From Sphingomonas sp. (GTDB lineage: Bacteria > Pseudomonadota > Alphaproteobacteria > Sphingomonadales > Sphingomonadaceae), in NCBI RefSeq assembly GCF_019635455.1, contig NZ_JAHBZJ010000002.1, positions 1 to 64,000 of the forward strand: a stretch of 64,000 bases of DNA, in the 5' to 3' direction. The notes below the pieces were generated by a model. The model searched no databases, had not been told where the DNA came from, and saw only the letters and a list, made by a program, of their open reading frames with translations. Below, piece after piece: positions 1-8,407 of the stretch; the first letter of the stretch is position 1, and each line of letters starts with the position of its first letter. The translations under genes were made by a program, and so were the position numbers.

Positions 1-94
1 GCACCTCGCCGGGCTCAAGCTCAAGGTCGACATCGGTCAGCGCCTTGATCGCTCCAAAACTCTTGGAGATCTTGCGCAGGGACAGTACCGGCAC
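1..94 (-). CDS. Sugar-type ABC transporter ATP-binding protein, N-terminal fragment
   Basis: Only the first 31 codons are inside the window; the gene runs off the left edge. Reading from a GTG at 94-92 the protein starts [19 protein letters not shown] and continues with [10 protein letters not shown], the usual beginning of an ABC ATPase just before its Walker A loop. The phrasing ([14 protein letters not shown]) is most like ATPases of ribose/galactose-type sugar importers, but the discriminating regions are missing. In frame there is a TGA stop 6 codons upstream, so the start lies between it and the conserved text; GAGGGA sits about 11 bases before the GTG. It is divergent from the lactonase-like gene at 297, as in sugar-acid catabolic loci. 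Family assignment is good; substrate is a guess. Confidence 0.75.
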   Translation of the reverse strand, partial: MPVLSLRKISKSFGAIKALTDVDLELEPGEV

Positions 95-296
95 TTGGAC
101 GCGTTTCCCTCAGGTAGCGATCTTATGATCTTGGATCGTCATTGGCTGCGATCTTACGGTCACGATAGAATGATCGTTCCGTCTTGTCCAGATAACGAAC
201 TGCCTATTCCGTCGCCTTTCGACGGAGGTTGACCGCTGGCAAGGCAGCCGCGGCATCGCATATGCTGCCGCCGCGCCAAGCATTCGGGAGGAAGCC

Positions 297-1151
297 TTGC
301 CTGATTTTCCGATCATCGACGCCCATGTCCATCTCTACGATCCGTCCAATCTGCCCTATGCGTGGCTCTCGGCCGTGCCGGCGATCAACAAGCCTCACCT
401 GCCGGCCGACTTCGATCGGCTGACGGCGCCGGTCAAGGTCGACGGTATCGTCTTCGTCGAGGTCGACGTCGACGATCCCCGCCACCTCGATGAAGCACAG
501 TGGGTGGAGAAGACGGCGGACGCGGATTCGCGCGTCCGCGGCATTGTGGCGGGTATGCCGCTCGAGCAGGGCGTCGCGATCGAAAGCGACATTGCCGAGT
601 ATGCGAAGCTGCCGCGCGCCCGCGGCGTCCGCCGGCTGATCCAGAAGCACGCGGGCGAGCCTGGCTGGTGTCTCCGACCGGATTTCGTCGCGGCGGTGAA
701 ACTCCTGCCGAAGTACGGCCTGAGCTTCGACATCTGCATCTTCCACTCGCAGGTGGCCGACACCGTCAAGCTCGTGCGCCAGTGTCCCGACGTGAGCTTC
801 ATCCTCGACCACATCGGCAAGCCCGGCATCAAGGATGGCCTGACCCAGCCGTGGCGGAGCGAGATGCGGGAACTGGCCGAACTGCCGAACGTGATCTGCA
901 AGATCTCCGGCGTGGTCACCGAGGCGGACCACAAGGCCTGGACCTACGATCAGGTGGCCCCGTACGTCGCCCATTCGATCGAGACATTCGGCTTCGATCG
1001 CGTCGCTTTTGGGGGCGACTGGCCGGTGTCCGAACTCGCCACCCGCTATGCTGATTGGGTTGCTGTCGTCGACCGGGTGGTTTCGGGGGCGAACGAAGAA
1101 GACAAGCGCAAGCTCTACCGCGACAACGCCATCCGCTTCTATCGACTGTGA
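297..1151 (+). CDS. Amidohydrolase family 2 protein (L-fuconolactonase-like)
   Basis: A 284-residue TIM-barrel metal hydrolase of the amidohydrolase-2 group (COG3618), whose characterised members open sugar lactones such as L-fuconolactone or hydrolyse related lactones. Near the N-terminus is the metal-binding motif IIDAHVHLYDP; later come ILDHIGKPGI, with a conserved His, and FGGDWPVSE, with the conserved Asp-Trp-Pro of this family. The start is a TTG at 297 preceded by a clear GGGAGGAA ribosome site at 286-293. The gene is divergent from the sugar-type ABC ATPase at the left edge, which fits a sugar uptake and lactone-opening unit. It converges on the exporter gene with only 4 bases between. 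Family is confident; the actual lactone is inferred. Confidence 0.85.
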   Translation: MPDFPIIDAHVHLYDPSNLPYAWLSAVPAINKPHLPADFDRLTAPVKVDGIVFVEVDVDDPRHLDEAQWVEKTADADSRVRGIVAGMPLEQGVAIESDIAEYAKLPRARGVRRLIQKHAGEPGWCLRPDFVAAVKLLPKYGLSFDICIFHSQVADTVKLVRQCPDVSFILDHIGKPGIKDGLTQPWRSEMRELAELPNVICKISGVVTEADHKAWTYDQVAPYVAHSIETFGFDRVAFGGDWPVSELATRYADWVAVVDRVVSGANEEDKRKLYRDNAIRFYRL

Positions 1152-1155
1152 GCGG

Positions 1156-1950
1156 TCAGAAGAACGCGCCCAGGCCGCGCCAGACGACATAGGCGCCCAC
1201 GGCGACGACGATGGCGGCGAAGGCATAGGAGAGCGCCGGCCGTTTCGATGCGAGGTGCCGGGAGACGCGCGCGCCTGCGAGCCCGCCGGCGAGGCCGCCG
1301 AGCAGCAGGAAGGCCGCCACCTGCCAGTCGACCAGGCCGGAAAGCGCGTAGTTGCCGGCGGTGGTAAGCCCGAAGGCGGTGACCGAGAGGAGGGAGGAGC
1401 CGACCGCGTTAAGGAGCGGCATTCCGGTCGAATAGACGAGCCCAGGGACGATCAGGAAGCCGCCGCCGATGCCGAAAAACCCCGCCATGAATCCGACGGC
1501 GAGGGCGGTTGGCGCGATTCTGGAGAGGAGTCGCGGGGCCGACTGCCAGTCGAGATGTACTCCGGGATTGCCGACCTCGGCAGGTTTCCGCGCGATCGAA
1601 AGGCCGATCGCGATCATCGCGACGCCGAACAGGGCGAGGAGCTTGTCGCCGTCGACGAGCTTGCCGACGGTCGAACCGGCCGCCGCGCCGAGAATCCCGA
1701 ACAGGGCAAAGGCGATGGCGCAGCCGGCCTTCACCGCGCCCCACCGCCAGTGGGTGACCAGCCCGAAGAGCGCGTTCACCGCCACCGCCAGCGCGCTGGT
1801 GCCGATCGCGACATGAGCATCGCGGATGCCGACGACATAGACCAGCAGCGGAACCGCCAGGACGGATCCGCCGCCGCCGATCAGCCCGAGCGAAAAGCCG
1901 ACCAGCGCGCCCGACAGCACGCCCAGCGAGAGATGCAGCGCGTCGATCAT
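1156..1950 (-). CDS. TauE/SafE-family sulfite/sulfur-anion exporter
   Basis: A 264-residue inner-membrane protein with about eight hydrophobic segments. It has the duplicated TauE/SafE pattern: GFSLGLIGGGGSVLAVPLL near residue 18 and GFMAGFFGIGGGFLIVPGL near residue 150, the two glycine-rich half-repeats of this family. Members export sulfite, sulfoacetate or related anions. It is the last gene of the minus-strand sulfur locus and starts 5 bases after the stop of the persulfide dioxygenase gene, so it is almost certainly co-transcribed with it. Persulfide dioxygenases release sulfite, so export of sulfite is a sensible role here; that link is inference from position. Family call is firm. Confidence 0.9.
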   Translation of the reverse strand: MIDALHLSLGVLSGALVGFSLGLIGGGGSVLAVPLLVYVVGIRDAHVAIGTSALAVAVNALFGLVTHWRWGAVKAGCAIAFALFGILGAAAGSTVGKLVDGDKLLALFGVAMIAIGLSIARKPAEVGNPGVHLDWQSAPRLLSRIAPTALAVGFMAGFFGIGGGFLIVPGLVYSTGMPLLNAVGSSLLSVTAFGLTTAGNYALSGLVDWQVAAFLLLGGLAGGLAGARVSRHLASKRPALSYAFAAIVVAVGAYVVWRGLGAFF

Positions 1951-1955
1951 CGCGT

Positions 1956-2900
1956 TCAGACCGCGTCGAGCGGGATTTTGAGGTATCGTACGCCATTGGC
2001 TTCGGGATCGGGAAGCTGGCCGGCGCGCATGTTCACCTGAACCGACGGCAGAATCAGCGTCGGCATCCCCAGCGTCGCGTCGCGCGCCCTGCGCATCGCG
2101 ACGAACACCTCCTCCGCGACGCCGTCATGCACATGGATGTTGGCGTCGCGCTGGGCGCCGATCGTCGTCTCCCACCGGAATTCGTTCCGATCCGGCGCCT
2201 TGTAGTCGTGGCACAGGAACAGCCGCGCATCGCGGGGGAGCGCCAGCAGGCGGCGGATCGAGCGGTAGAGCTGATGCGCATCGCCGCCCGGAAAGTCCGC
2301 GCGCGCGGTGCCGTAATCCGGCATGAAAATCGTGTCGCCCGCGAACACCGCGTCGCCGATCACATAGGCAAGATCGGCGGGCGTGTGACCGGGAACGTGC
2401 AGCACGACGACATCGATCCCGCCCAGCGTAAAGCCATCGCCATCGTCGAACAGCCGGTCGAACTGCGACCCGTCATGCGGGAATTGCGGTCCCGCGTTGA
2501 ACAGCGCGCCGAACACGTCCTGAACGCGGCGAATCTCGCGACCGATCGCGATCTTTCCGCCCAGCTTCCGCTGAAGATAGGGCGCCGCCGACAGGTGATC
2601 GGCATGCGCATGGGTTTCGAGCAGCCATTCGACGCGAAGCCCCTCCATTTCGACATGCGCGATGATCGCATCGGCCGAGCCGTGCGAGATCCGCCCGGCA
2701 GCCGGATCATAGTCCAGCACCGGATCGATGATCGCCGCCGCGCCGGTCGCAGGATCGTGGACGACATGGCTGGCGGTAAAGGTCACCGGATCGAAAAAAG
2801 TGGCGACGACCGGCATCGGGGCGTCGCCGGCATGCGTGCGTTCGATCAGCGCCGCTGCCCGCGCCATCGCGCTGTCGAAATCCTGTCCGGCGTTTTCCAT
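1956..2900 (-). CDS. Persulfide dioxygenase-like MBL-fold protein (Blh/ETHE1 type)
   Basis: A 314-residue metallo-beta-lactamase-fold protein with the metal motif ETHAHADHLSAAPYL, a second His in VLHVPGHTPADLAY, the Asp in FAGDTIFMPDYGTARADF and a late His in LFLCHDYKAP. The stretch PDYGTARADFPGG is typical of the beta-lactamase-like hydrolases of bigR-type operons and of ETHE1-like persulfide dioxygenases, which oxidise glutathione persulfide to sulfite with iron. It lies after trxC and before the TauE/SafE exporter on the same strand. An 84-base gap precedes it and holds an AT-rich inverted repeat, so it may also have its own promoter. The ATG at 2900 was chosen; an in-frame ATG pair at about 2930 lies inside the AT-rich repeat and lacks a ribosome site. 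Activity is inferred from the family. Confidence 0.87.
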   Translation of the reverse strand: MENAGQDFDSAMARAAALIERTHAGDAPMPVVATFFDPVTFTASHVVHDPATGAAAIIDPVLDYDPAAGRISHGSADAIIAHVEMEGLRVEWLLETHAHADHLSAAPYLQRKLGGKIAIGREIRRVQDVFGALFNAGPQFPHDGSQFDRLFDDGDGFTLGGIDVVVLHVPGHTPADLAYVIGDAVFAGDTIFMPDYGTARADFPGGDAHQLYRSIRRLLALPRDARLFLCHDYKAPDRNEFRWETTIGAQRDANIHVHDGVAEEVFVAMRRARDATLGMPTLILPSVQVNMRAGQLPDPEANGVRYLKIPLDAV

Positions 2901-2910
2901 TGCTATATCC

Positions 2911-2936
2911 GTATATATTGGTTTCATCATATATAG
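2911..2936. promoter_or_regulatory. AT-rich inverted repeat upstream of the persulfide dioxygenase gene
   Basis: TATATAT at 2912-2918 and ATATATA at 2929-2935 are perfect reverse complements separated by 10 bases, in a strikingly AT-rich spot of an otherwise GC-rich region. The site is just ahead of the dioxygenase ATG at 2900 and so could overlap its promoter. It shares the run ATTGCTA and the ATAT-rich look with the palindrome at 8356-8377 but not the same spacing. An internal operator for the ArsR-type repressor encoded in the same locus is plausible but unproven. Confidence 0.45.
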
Positions 2937-2984
2937 GAGGCGCAATGGCCGCGTCAAGCGATCCGCCATCCCGGCATGCCGATG

Positions 2985-3428
2985 TCAGCGACCGCTCAGC
3001 GCCTGGTCCACAAATGCCCGGATCGCGCCCGGACTTGTCAGGGCGCCGGCCTGGCGCGCGATCTCACGCCCGCCGGAAAACAGGATCAGCGTCGGGATCG
3101 AGCGAATGGCATAGCGCGCGGCCAGCGCCGGCTGCGCCTCGGTATCGACCTTCACCAGCCTGACGCGCGGATCGAGTTCGCGCGCCGCCGCGTCAAAGGC
3201 GGGCGCCATCATCCGGCAGGGCTGGCACCACCCCGCCCAGAAATCGGCCAGCACCGGTGCGCTGCCCTTGCCGATCAACCGGTCGAACATCGCAAGGTCG
3301 GGCGAAAGCGGGCGCCCGGTCACCAGCGGCGCGTGGCATTTGCCGCAATTGGGCGCCGCGTCGATCCGCGCCGCCGGCACCCGGTTCAGCGCGCCGCACG
3401 ACGCGCAGACCAGGATCGGATCGTTCAT
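2985..3428 (-). CDS. trxC: Thioredoxin 2 (TrxC) with N-terminal zinc ribbon
   Basis: A 147-residue thioredoxin. The N-terminus carries a four-cysteine zinc ribbon (VCASCGALNRVP and NCGKCHAPL), the hallmark of TrxC, followed by a thioredoxin domain with active site WAGWCQPCRMMAP and the cis-proline loop RSIPTLILF. TrxC reduces disulfides and persulfides in the cytoplasm. The ATG at 3428-3426 overlaps the TGA of the preceding arsR-type gene (ATGA), so the two are translationally coupled; the open frame extends further upstream but that part has no thioredoxin character. In this sulfur locus it may return protein or glutathione persulfides to sulfide or thiol. Length agrees with the family (about 140 residues). 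Confidence 0.93.
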   Translation of the reverse strand: MNDPILVCASCGALNRVPAARIDAAPNCGKCHAPLVTGRPLSPDLAMFDRLIGKGSAPVLADFWAGWCQPCRMMAPAFDAAARELDPRVRLVKVDTEAQPALAARYAIRSIPTLILFSGGREIARQAGALTSPGAIRAFVDQALSGR

Positions 3429-3739
3429 GCCGCGCCCGGCCCGCATGCGGCGCACAAGGCGCCGATGATCGCGGTCACCTGGGCGTCGGTGATGCGATAG
3501 AGCCGGCTCTGCGCCTCGGCCCGCGCCTCCACCGCGCCGGCATCGCGCAGCATCGCCAGATGCTGGGACACCGAACTTTGCGGCAGTCGGGTCAGATCGA
3601 CCAGTTCGCCGACCGACACCTCCCCCTCGCTCATCCGGCACAACATGATCAGCCGGTCCGGATGCGCCAGGATACGCAGCCGCTGGGCCACGTCGCCGGC
3701 CTGTTTTTGCAGGATTTCAAGAGGGGCATGTGCGGTCAT
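3425..3739 (-). CDS. ArsR-family repressor, SqrR/BigR-like persulfide sensor candidate
   Basis: A 104-residue winged-helix repressor. The core reads LAHPDRLIMLCRMSEGE, then the recognition helix region LPQSSVSQHLAMLRDAGAV, then a wing and a C-terminal helix ending ALCAACGPGAA. Cysteines stand at positions 34, 96 and 99. In SqrR and BigR, which sense persulfide or oxidised sulfur, the two working cysteines lie in the same two places (after the LM.LC segment and in the last helix, about 65 residues apart). The classical ArsR metal box is absent. It is coupled by ATGA overlaps to the RND gene upstream and trxC downstream. The palindrome at 8356-8377 is the natural operator. Family is certain; sulfur sensing is inferred from cysteines and neighbours. 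Confidence 0.88.
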   Translation of the reverse strand: MTAHAPLEILQKQAGDVAQRLRILAHPDRLIMLCRMSEGEVSVGELVDLTRLPQSSVSQHLAMLRDAGAVEARAEAQSRLYRITDAQVTAIIGALCAACGPGAA

Positions 3740-6700
3740 GACGTTGAGGTGGCGCTCCTTTCATCGTCGCGCAAGACCACATAGATCGCCGGAATGACGA
3801 GCAGAGTCAGCAGCGTCGAACTGGCCAGGCCGAACAGCAGCGATATCGCCAGCCCCTGAAAGATCGGGTCGGTCAGGATCACCGCCGCGCCGATCATCGC
3901 CGCCGCCGCGGTGAGCGCGATCGGCTTCACGCGAATCATGCCCGCCTCCAGCAACGTGTCGCGCAGGCTCTTGCCCGGCGCCCGCGCGTGACGGATGAAA
4001 TCGACCAGCAGGATCGAATTGCGCACGATGATGCCGGCAAGCGCGATGAACCCGATCATCGATGTCGCGGTAAACGGCGCGCCGAACAGCATATGACCGA
4101 TCACGATGCCGACCAGCGTCAGCGGGATCGGGGTCAGGATGACCAGCGGCACCTTGAAATTGCGGAACTGACCGACGACCAGCACATAGATGCCGAGCAA
4201 GGCGACCAGGAACGCCGCGCCCATGTCGCGGAACGTCACCCAGGTGATTTCCCATTCGCCGTCCCACAGCAGCGAGGGATGACTCTCGTCGCGCGGCTGG
4301 CCGTTGAGGCGTAGCTGCGGCTTTCGCAGCCCCGCTTTCGCCCAGTCGAACCGGTCGATCGCACGATCGACGGCGAGCATCCCGTAGATCGGCGCCTCAT
4401 AGCGGCCGGCGAGTTCGGCGGTGACCATGGCGGCCGCGCGTCCGTCGCGGCGGAACAGCGTCTGGCCGGCCGGTTCGAAGCGCGCGGTCACCAGATCGCC
4501 CAGCCGGATCAGCTGGGGGCCGCCCGGCCCCTGTGTCACCGCCACCGGCGTCGCGGCGAGCGCGGCGGACCATTGCCGCTGCGACTGGCCAAGCCCCACC
4601 CGGATCGGCAGCGGATCGCGCTCGCCGCCGCGCGGGGCATAGCCGATCACCTGATCACCCATCAGGGTCGCGATCGAATCGAACAATTGCCGTTCGGAAA
4701 GGCCATAATGGTCCAGCTTCTGCCGGTCCGGAATCAGGCGCAGTTCGGGCCGGGGCTGGCCAAAGCTGTTATCGACATCGACGATGAACGGCACCGTACG
4801 GAACAGCGTTTCGACCTGTAGCGCGGTGGCGCGCCGCGTCGCCTCGTCCGGGCCATAGATTTCGGCGAGCAGGGTCGCCAGCACCGGGGGACCCGGCGGC
4901 GTTTCGACCACCTTGATCGATCCGCCGGCAGGCAGCGTCACCGCCTTCAACCGGTCGCGCAGATCGACCGCGATCGCATGGCTCGTGCGGCCGCGATCGC
5001 CCTTCGGCGCCAACGTCACCATCAGGTCGCCCATCTCCGGCTTGTCGCGCAGGAAATAATGGCGAACCAGGCCGTTGAAGTTGAACGGCGCCGACGTTCC
5101 GGCATAGGCCTCCATCGACGCGACTTCCGGAACCTGCCGCGCGATCGCGGCGGCCGATTCCAGCGTTCGCGCGGTCGCCTCCAGGCTGGTCCCCTCGGGA
5201 AGATCGACGACCAGCTGGACCTCCGACTTGTTGTCGAACGGCAGCAGCTTCACCGTCACCGCCTCGAAATAGAACATCGAACAGGCGACGATCGTCGCGA
5301 TGCCGACGCCGCCTAGGAACCAGGCTGCGCTGCGACGCGTCGCGATCACCCGCGATGCGACCCGCGCATAGATGCGTCCCAGCGCTCCGCCGTGCGCACC
5401 CCCGGTTTCGCCATGCGCCAGGCTGGCGCGCGCGAAGCGGATCATCAACCACGGCGCGAGGATCACCGCGACGAAGAACGAAAACACCATCGCCGCGCTG
5501 GCATTGATCGGGATCGGGGCCATGTACGGCCCCATCAGTCCGGACACGAACAGCATCGGCAGCAGCGCCGCGACAACCGTCAGCGTCGCGACGATCGTCG
5601 GATTGCCGACCTCTGCCACCGCGTCCACCGCGGCGTCGATCCGTGTGCGATCGTCGTCCATCGCCCAGTGGCGGGCGATATTCTCGATCATCACGATCGC
5701 GTCGTCCACCAGGATGCCGATCGAAAAGATCAGCGCGAACAGGCTGACCCGGTTGATCGTGAATCCCATCAGCTTCGACGCGAACATGGTCAGCAGGATC
5801 GTGGTCGGGATGACGATCGCGGTCACTCCCGCCTCGCGCCAGCCGATGGCGAAGCCGATCAGCAGGACGATCGACACCGTCGCCAGGCCGAGGTGGAACA
5901 GCAGCTCATTGGCCTTCTCGTTCGCGGTCTCGCCATAGTTGCGGGTGATCGCGGCATCGACGCTGGAGGGGATCAGGCCGCCTTGCAGCGCCCGTACCCG
6001 CGCCACCACCTCGTCGGACACGGTCACCGCGTTGGCGCCCGCGCGCTTGGCGATGGCCAGACTCACCGCCGGCGCCATCGCCCATTGGCCCCGCGCATCC
6101 TTTGCCCAGCGCCATGCGCGTGCCTGATCCTCGGTCGGCGATTCGTCCACGGTCGCGACGTCGCGCAGATAGACCGGTGCGCCGCTGACGGATCGCACCG
6201 TCAGGTTCCCGACCTCCTGTGCGGTGCGCAGCGTCTGCCCCGCAACCACGCGCGCGGTCGCGCCGCCCTCGCGCACGATCCCTGCCGGGAAGCTGCGATT
6301 GGCCTGGCCCGCCGCCTCGATCACATTGCCCAGCGGCACCTTGTACAGCGCCATGCGCGCGGGATCGGGACGGATGCGGATCGCCTGTTGCCGCCCGCCG
6401 GCGATGAAGGTCAGTCCGACATCGTCGATCTTTGCGATTTCGGTGCGCAGCTTGCCGGCCAGTTCCAGCAGCGGCTGATCGGTCCAGCTTCCGGGCGCGC
6501 CGGGACGCGGGGTCAACGTGACGACGACGATCGGCACGTCGCTGATCCCGCGCACCGTCACCTGCGGCGGCGCGATGCCCACGGGGATGCGGTCGATATT
6601 GGCGTTGATCCTCTCGTCGATCCGGGTCGCGGCATCCTCTGGGTCGGACCCGACCAGGAACCGTGCGGTCACCATCACGCCATGGTCTTCGGCCTGGGTG

Positions 6701-6957
6701 TAGACATGCTCGACGCCATCGACCGACTTGACGATCGTCTCCAGCGGCTTGCCGACCAGTTCGACCGCATCCGCCGCGCCCAGCCCCGGTGTCGCGACGC
6801 GGATATCGACCATCGGCACCTTGATCTGCGGCTCTTCCTCGCGCGGGATGGTCACCGTCGCGATCAACCCGACCAGGATCGCCGCAAGCAGGAAGAGCGG
6901 GGTGAGCGGCGACTGGATCGACGCCCGTGTCAGCCGCCCGGAAATGCCGAGTTTCAT
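3736..6957 (-). CDS. RND-family efflux permease in the sulfur locus
   Basis: A 1073-residue inner-membrane pump of the RND superfamily (AcrB-like): a first membrane helix near residues 18-38, a large periplasmic loop, a helix bundle with the proton-relay pair in SIGILVDDAIVMIENIARHW, a second large loop, and a final bundle with FIALAGIIVRNSILLVDF. Length is normal. It is sandwiched by ATGA overlaps between the lipoprotein adaptor gene and the ArsR-type repressor gene, so pump and repressor are one unit. No outer-membrane channel gene is nearby, so a TolC-like partner encoded elsewhere is needed. The exported compound is unknown; the company of sulfide-oxidising enzymes suggests an oxidised sulfur compound or a thiol adduct. 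Confidence 0.9.
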   Translation of the reverse strand: MKLGISGRLTRASIQSPLTPLFLLAAILVGLIATVTIPREEEPQIKVPMVDIRVATPGLGAADAVELVGKPLETIVKSVDGVEHVYTQAEDHGVMVTARFLVGSDPEDAATRIDERINANIDRIPVGIAPPQVTVRGISDVPIVVVTLTPRPGAPGSWTDQPLLELAGKLRTEIAKIDDVGLTFIAGGRQQAIRIRPDPARMALYKVPLGNVIEAAGQANRSFPAGIVREGGATARVVAGQTLRTAQEVGNLTVRSVSGAPVYLRDVATVDESPTEDQARAWRWAKDARGQWAMAPAVSLAIAKRAGANAVTVSDEVVARVRALQGGLIPSSVDAAITRNYGETANEKANELLFHLGLATVSIVLLIGFAIGWREAGVTAIVIPTTILLTMFASKLMGFTINRVSLFALIFSIGILVDDAIVMIENIARHWAMDDDRTRIDAAVDAVAEVGNPTIVATLTVVAALLPMLFVSGLMGPYMAPIPINASAAMVFSFFVAVILAPWLMIRFARASLAHGETGGAHGGALGRIYARVASRVIATRRSAAWFLGGVGIATIVACSMFYFEAVTVKLLPFDNKSEVQLVVDLPEGTSLEATARTLESAAAIARQVPEVASMEAYAGTSAPFNFNGLVRHYFLRDKPEMGDLMVTLAPKGDRGRTSHAIAVDLRDRLKAVTLPAGGSIKVVETPPGPPVLATLLAEIYGPDEATRRATALQVETLFRTVPFIVDVDNSFGQPRPELRLIPDRQKLDHYGLSERQLFDSIATLMGDQVIGYAPRGGERDPLPIRVGLGQSQRQWSAALAATPVAVTQGPGGPQLIRLGDLVTARFEPAGQTLFRRDGRAAAMVTAELAGRYEAPIYGMLAVDRAIDRFDWAKAGLRKPQLRLNGQPRDESHPSLLWDGEWEITWVTFRDMGAAFLVALLGIYVLVVGQFRNFKVPLVILTPIPLTLVGIVIGHMLFGAPFTATSMIGFIALAGIIVRNSILLVDFIRHARAPGKSLRDTLLEAGMIRVKPIALTAAAAMIGAAVILTDPIFQGLAISLLFGLASSTLLTLLVIPAIYVVLRDDERSATSTS

Positions 6958-7982
6958 CTGGCGGCATTCCCGATCAACGTGTCGCCCGCGCCGACGCCGG
7001 ACAGGATCTCGACGCGGCGATCGTCGGATGCGGGTGCGGTCTGCACCGGCACGCGCGACACGGCCCCGTCACGCGCCAGGACGGCGACGGTCTCGATCCC
7101 AAAGCGGCGCTCGACAAAAGCTGCCGGCACGATCAGCGCCGGGCGGGTGCCGCTTTCGACCTGTGCCGGAACGCGCCGGCCGATCAGCGTGTTGTCGAGC
7201 CCCGGCATCGCGACATCGGCGACGATCTGTCCCGCCGTGATTGAGGGATAGAGCCGGATCACCCGCCCGGTCTGGCGGGTATCGCCGATGGTTGCGCGTA
7301 CCGCGCTGCCGACATGAACCTTGCCCGCCAGCGATTCGGGAAGTTCGAGCCGCAGGATCGTCGCGCCGGCGGTGACGGTCACGATCGACATGCCGGGCGC
7401 GACCGGCGACCCGGCCGGAATGTCGGAACGCAGGATCCGCCCGCTGGTCGGTGCCAGCACCACGCCCTGTCCGGCGGTCGCTCCCACCGCCGCCTGCTGC
7501 GCCTGCGCGGCGCGGACCTGCGCCCGCGCGGTCTGGGCCGCGGCCTGCGCCTGATCGAGGCGCGCGCGGGCATAGACGCCCTTGTCGAACAGATACCGGA
7601 CCCGCTTCAGCTCGGCATCGGCCTGTGCCGCCTGCGCCATCGCGGCGGCAGCCTGCGCCGCCGTGGCGCTCGATTGCGGGCCGAGCTGGCTGTCGATGAT
7701 CTGCCCGATCGCCTGCCCCTTGCGAACCAGATCACCCTCGCGCACCGTCAGGGTGGTGAGGATACCCGGGATGCGCGCCAGCGCCTGCGCCTGATCGACC
7801 GTGGCGATTTCCGCGCTGACATCCTGCCATTGCTGCGCGTCAACCGTACGCAGCGTCATGCGTGGACCGGACGGCGGGGCCGCGCGGGCCGGCTCCTGAA
7901 CGGCCTTTTCCCCGCACCCGGCGAGGACCAGCGCCAGCGCCAGCGCCAGCGCGGCGAACCGCATGTCCCCCCGCACCCGCAT
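6954..7982 (-). CDS. RND periplasmic adaptor lipoprotein (membrane fusion protein)
   Basis: A 342-residue HlyD/AcrA-type adaptor. The N-terminus MRFAALALALALVLAGCGEK is a lipoprotein signal with lipobox LAGC. A biotinyl-lipoyl-like half (TLTVREGDLVRKGQAIGQI) is followed by an Ala/Gln-rich coiled-coil hairpin and the second half-lipoyl segment (VLAPTSGRILRSDIPAGSPV). The adaptor links the RND permease to an outer-membrane channel. Its stop overlaps the permease start (ATGA) and it begins 5 bases after the rhodanese stop, so it is inside the same operon. The ATG at 7982 was chosen; an ATG at 7964, directly before the hydrophobic stretch, is an equally good start. Confidence 0.88.
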   Translation of the reverse strand: MRVRGDMRFAALALALALVLAGCGEKAVQEPARAAPPSGPRMTLRTVDAQQWQDVSAEIATVDQAQALARIPGILTTLTVREGDLVRKGQAIGQIIDSQLGPQSSATAAQAAAAMAQAAQADAELKRVRYLFDKGVYARARLDQAQAAAQTARAQVRAAQAQQAAVGATAGQGVVLAPTSGRILRSDIPAGSPVAPGMSIVTVTAGATILRLELPESLAGKVHVGSAVRATIGDTRQTGRVIRLYPSITAGQIVADVAMPGLDNTLIGRRVPAQVESGTRPALIVPAAFVERRFGIETVAVLARDGAVSRVPVQTAPASDDRRVEILSGVGAGDTLIGNAAR

Positions 7983-7987
7983 CTTCG

Positions 7988-8323
7988 TCAGCGCTCGACC
8001 GGAAGGCCGGCGGCCTTCCACGCGCCGAACCCGCCGGCCAGATGCGTATCGATCGCGGCCTGCGCCGTCGCGCATCGGTCGAGCGCCATCGCCGATCGCT
8101 TTCCGCCGGCACAATTGAGGATCCGCCGGCGCCCCCCTGCGTCGGGCAGCGCCGCAGGATCGAACCGCGACAGCGGCACATTGATTGCGCCGGGAATGTG
8201 TCCCGCAGCAAATTCATCGACCTCACGCACATCGATCACGGTCGCCGCGCCATCACGCAACATCGCGTCCAGTTCGTGCGGACCGATCTCCGCATGGGCG
8301 GGCTTCGAACCAAATCCGAACAT
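7988..8323 (-). CDS. Single-domain rhodanese (sulfurtransferase)
   Basis: A 111-residue rhodanese domain with VIDVREVDEFAAGHIPGAIN in the first half and the active-site loop NCAGGKRSAMA, where the Cys would carry the persulfide, followed by LAGGFGAWKAAGLPV. Such single-domain enzymes pass sulfane sulfur between thiols, cyanide or sulfite. It is the first gene of the minus-strand operon and is divergent from the sulfide:quinone reductase gene across an 84-base promoter region with a palindrome. It would hand sulfane sulfur made by the reductase to glutathione or sulfite, or take persulfide for the dioxygenase; that assignment is from context. Confidence 0.92.
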   Translation of the reverse strand: MFGFGSKPAHAEIGPHELDAMLRDGAATVIDVREVDEFAAGHIPGAINVPLSRFDPAALPDAGGRRRILNCAGGKRSAMALDRCATAQAAIDTHLAGGFGAWKAAGLPVER

Positions 8324-8355
8324 CGATTATCTCGCCTCTTAATTTCGTTATTGCT

Positions 8356-8377
8356 AATATACGCAATGATGTATATT
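8356..8377. promoter_or_regulatory. Perfect 7-8-7 palindrome in the divergent sulfur promoter
   Basis: AATATAC (8356-8362), an 8-base spacer, and GTATATT (8371-8377) form a perfect inverted repeat. It lies 32 bases upstream of the rhodanese start and 30 bases upstream of the sulfide:quinone reductase start, so it sits centrally between both operons and over the likely promoter elements. Size and symmetry suit a dimeric winged-helix repressor; the ArsR-type gene at 3425-3739 is the obvious candidate. A GGGAGA ribosome site for the plus-strand gene is at 8395-8400. Confidence 0.7.
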
Positions 8378-8407
8378 CGTCAATTATAAATTACGGGAGA
8401 GATTTCC

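Noticed and set aside
2945-3163. Plus-strand open frame with AGGAGG at 2935-2940 and an ATG at 2945
   Set aside because: It is antisense to trxC, has no recognisable protein character, and the AGGAGG lies inside the AT-rich repeat of the minus-strand gene. The trxC assignment is strong.
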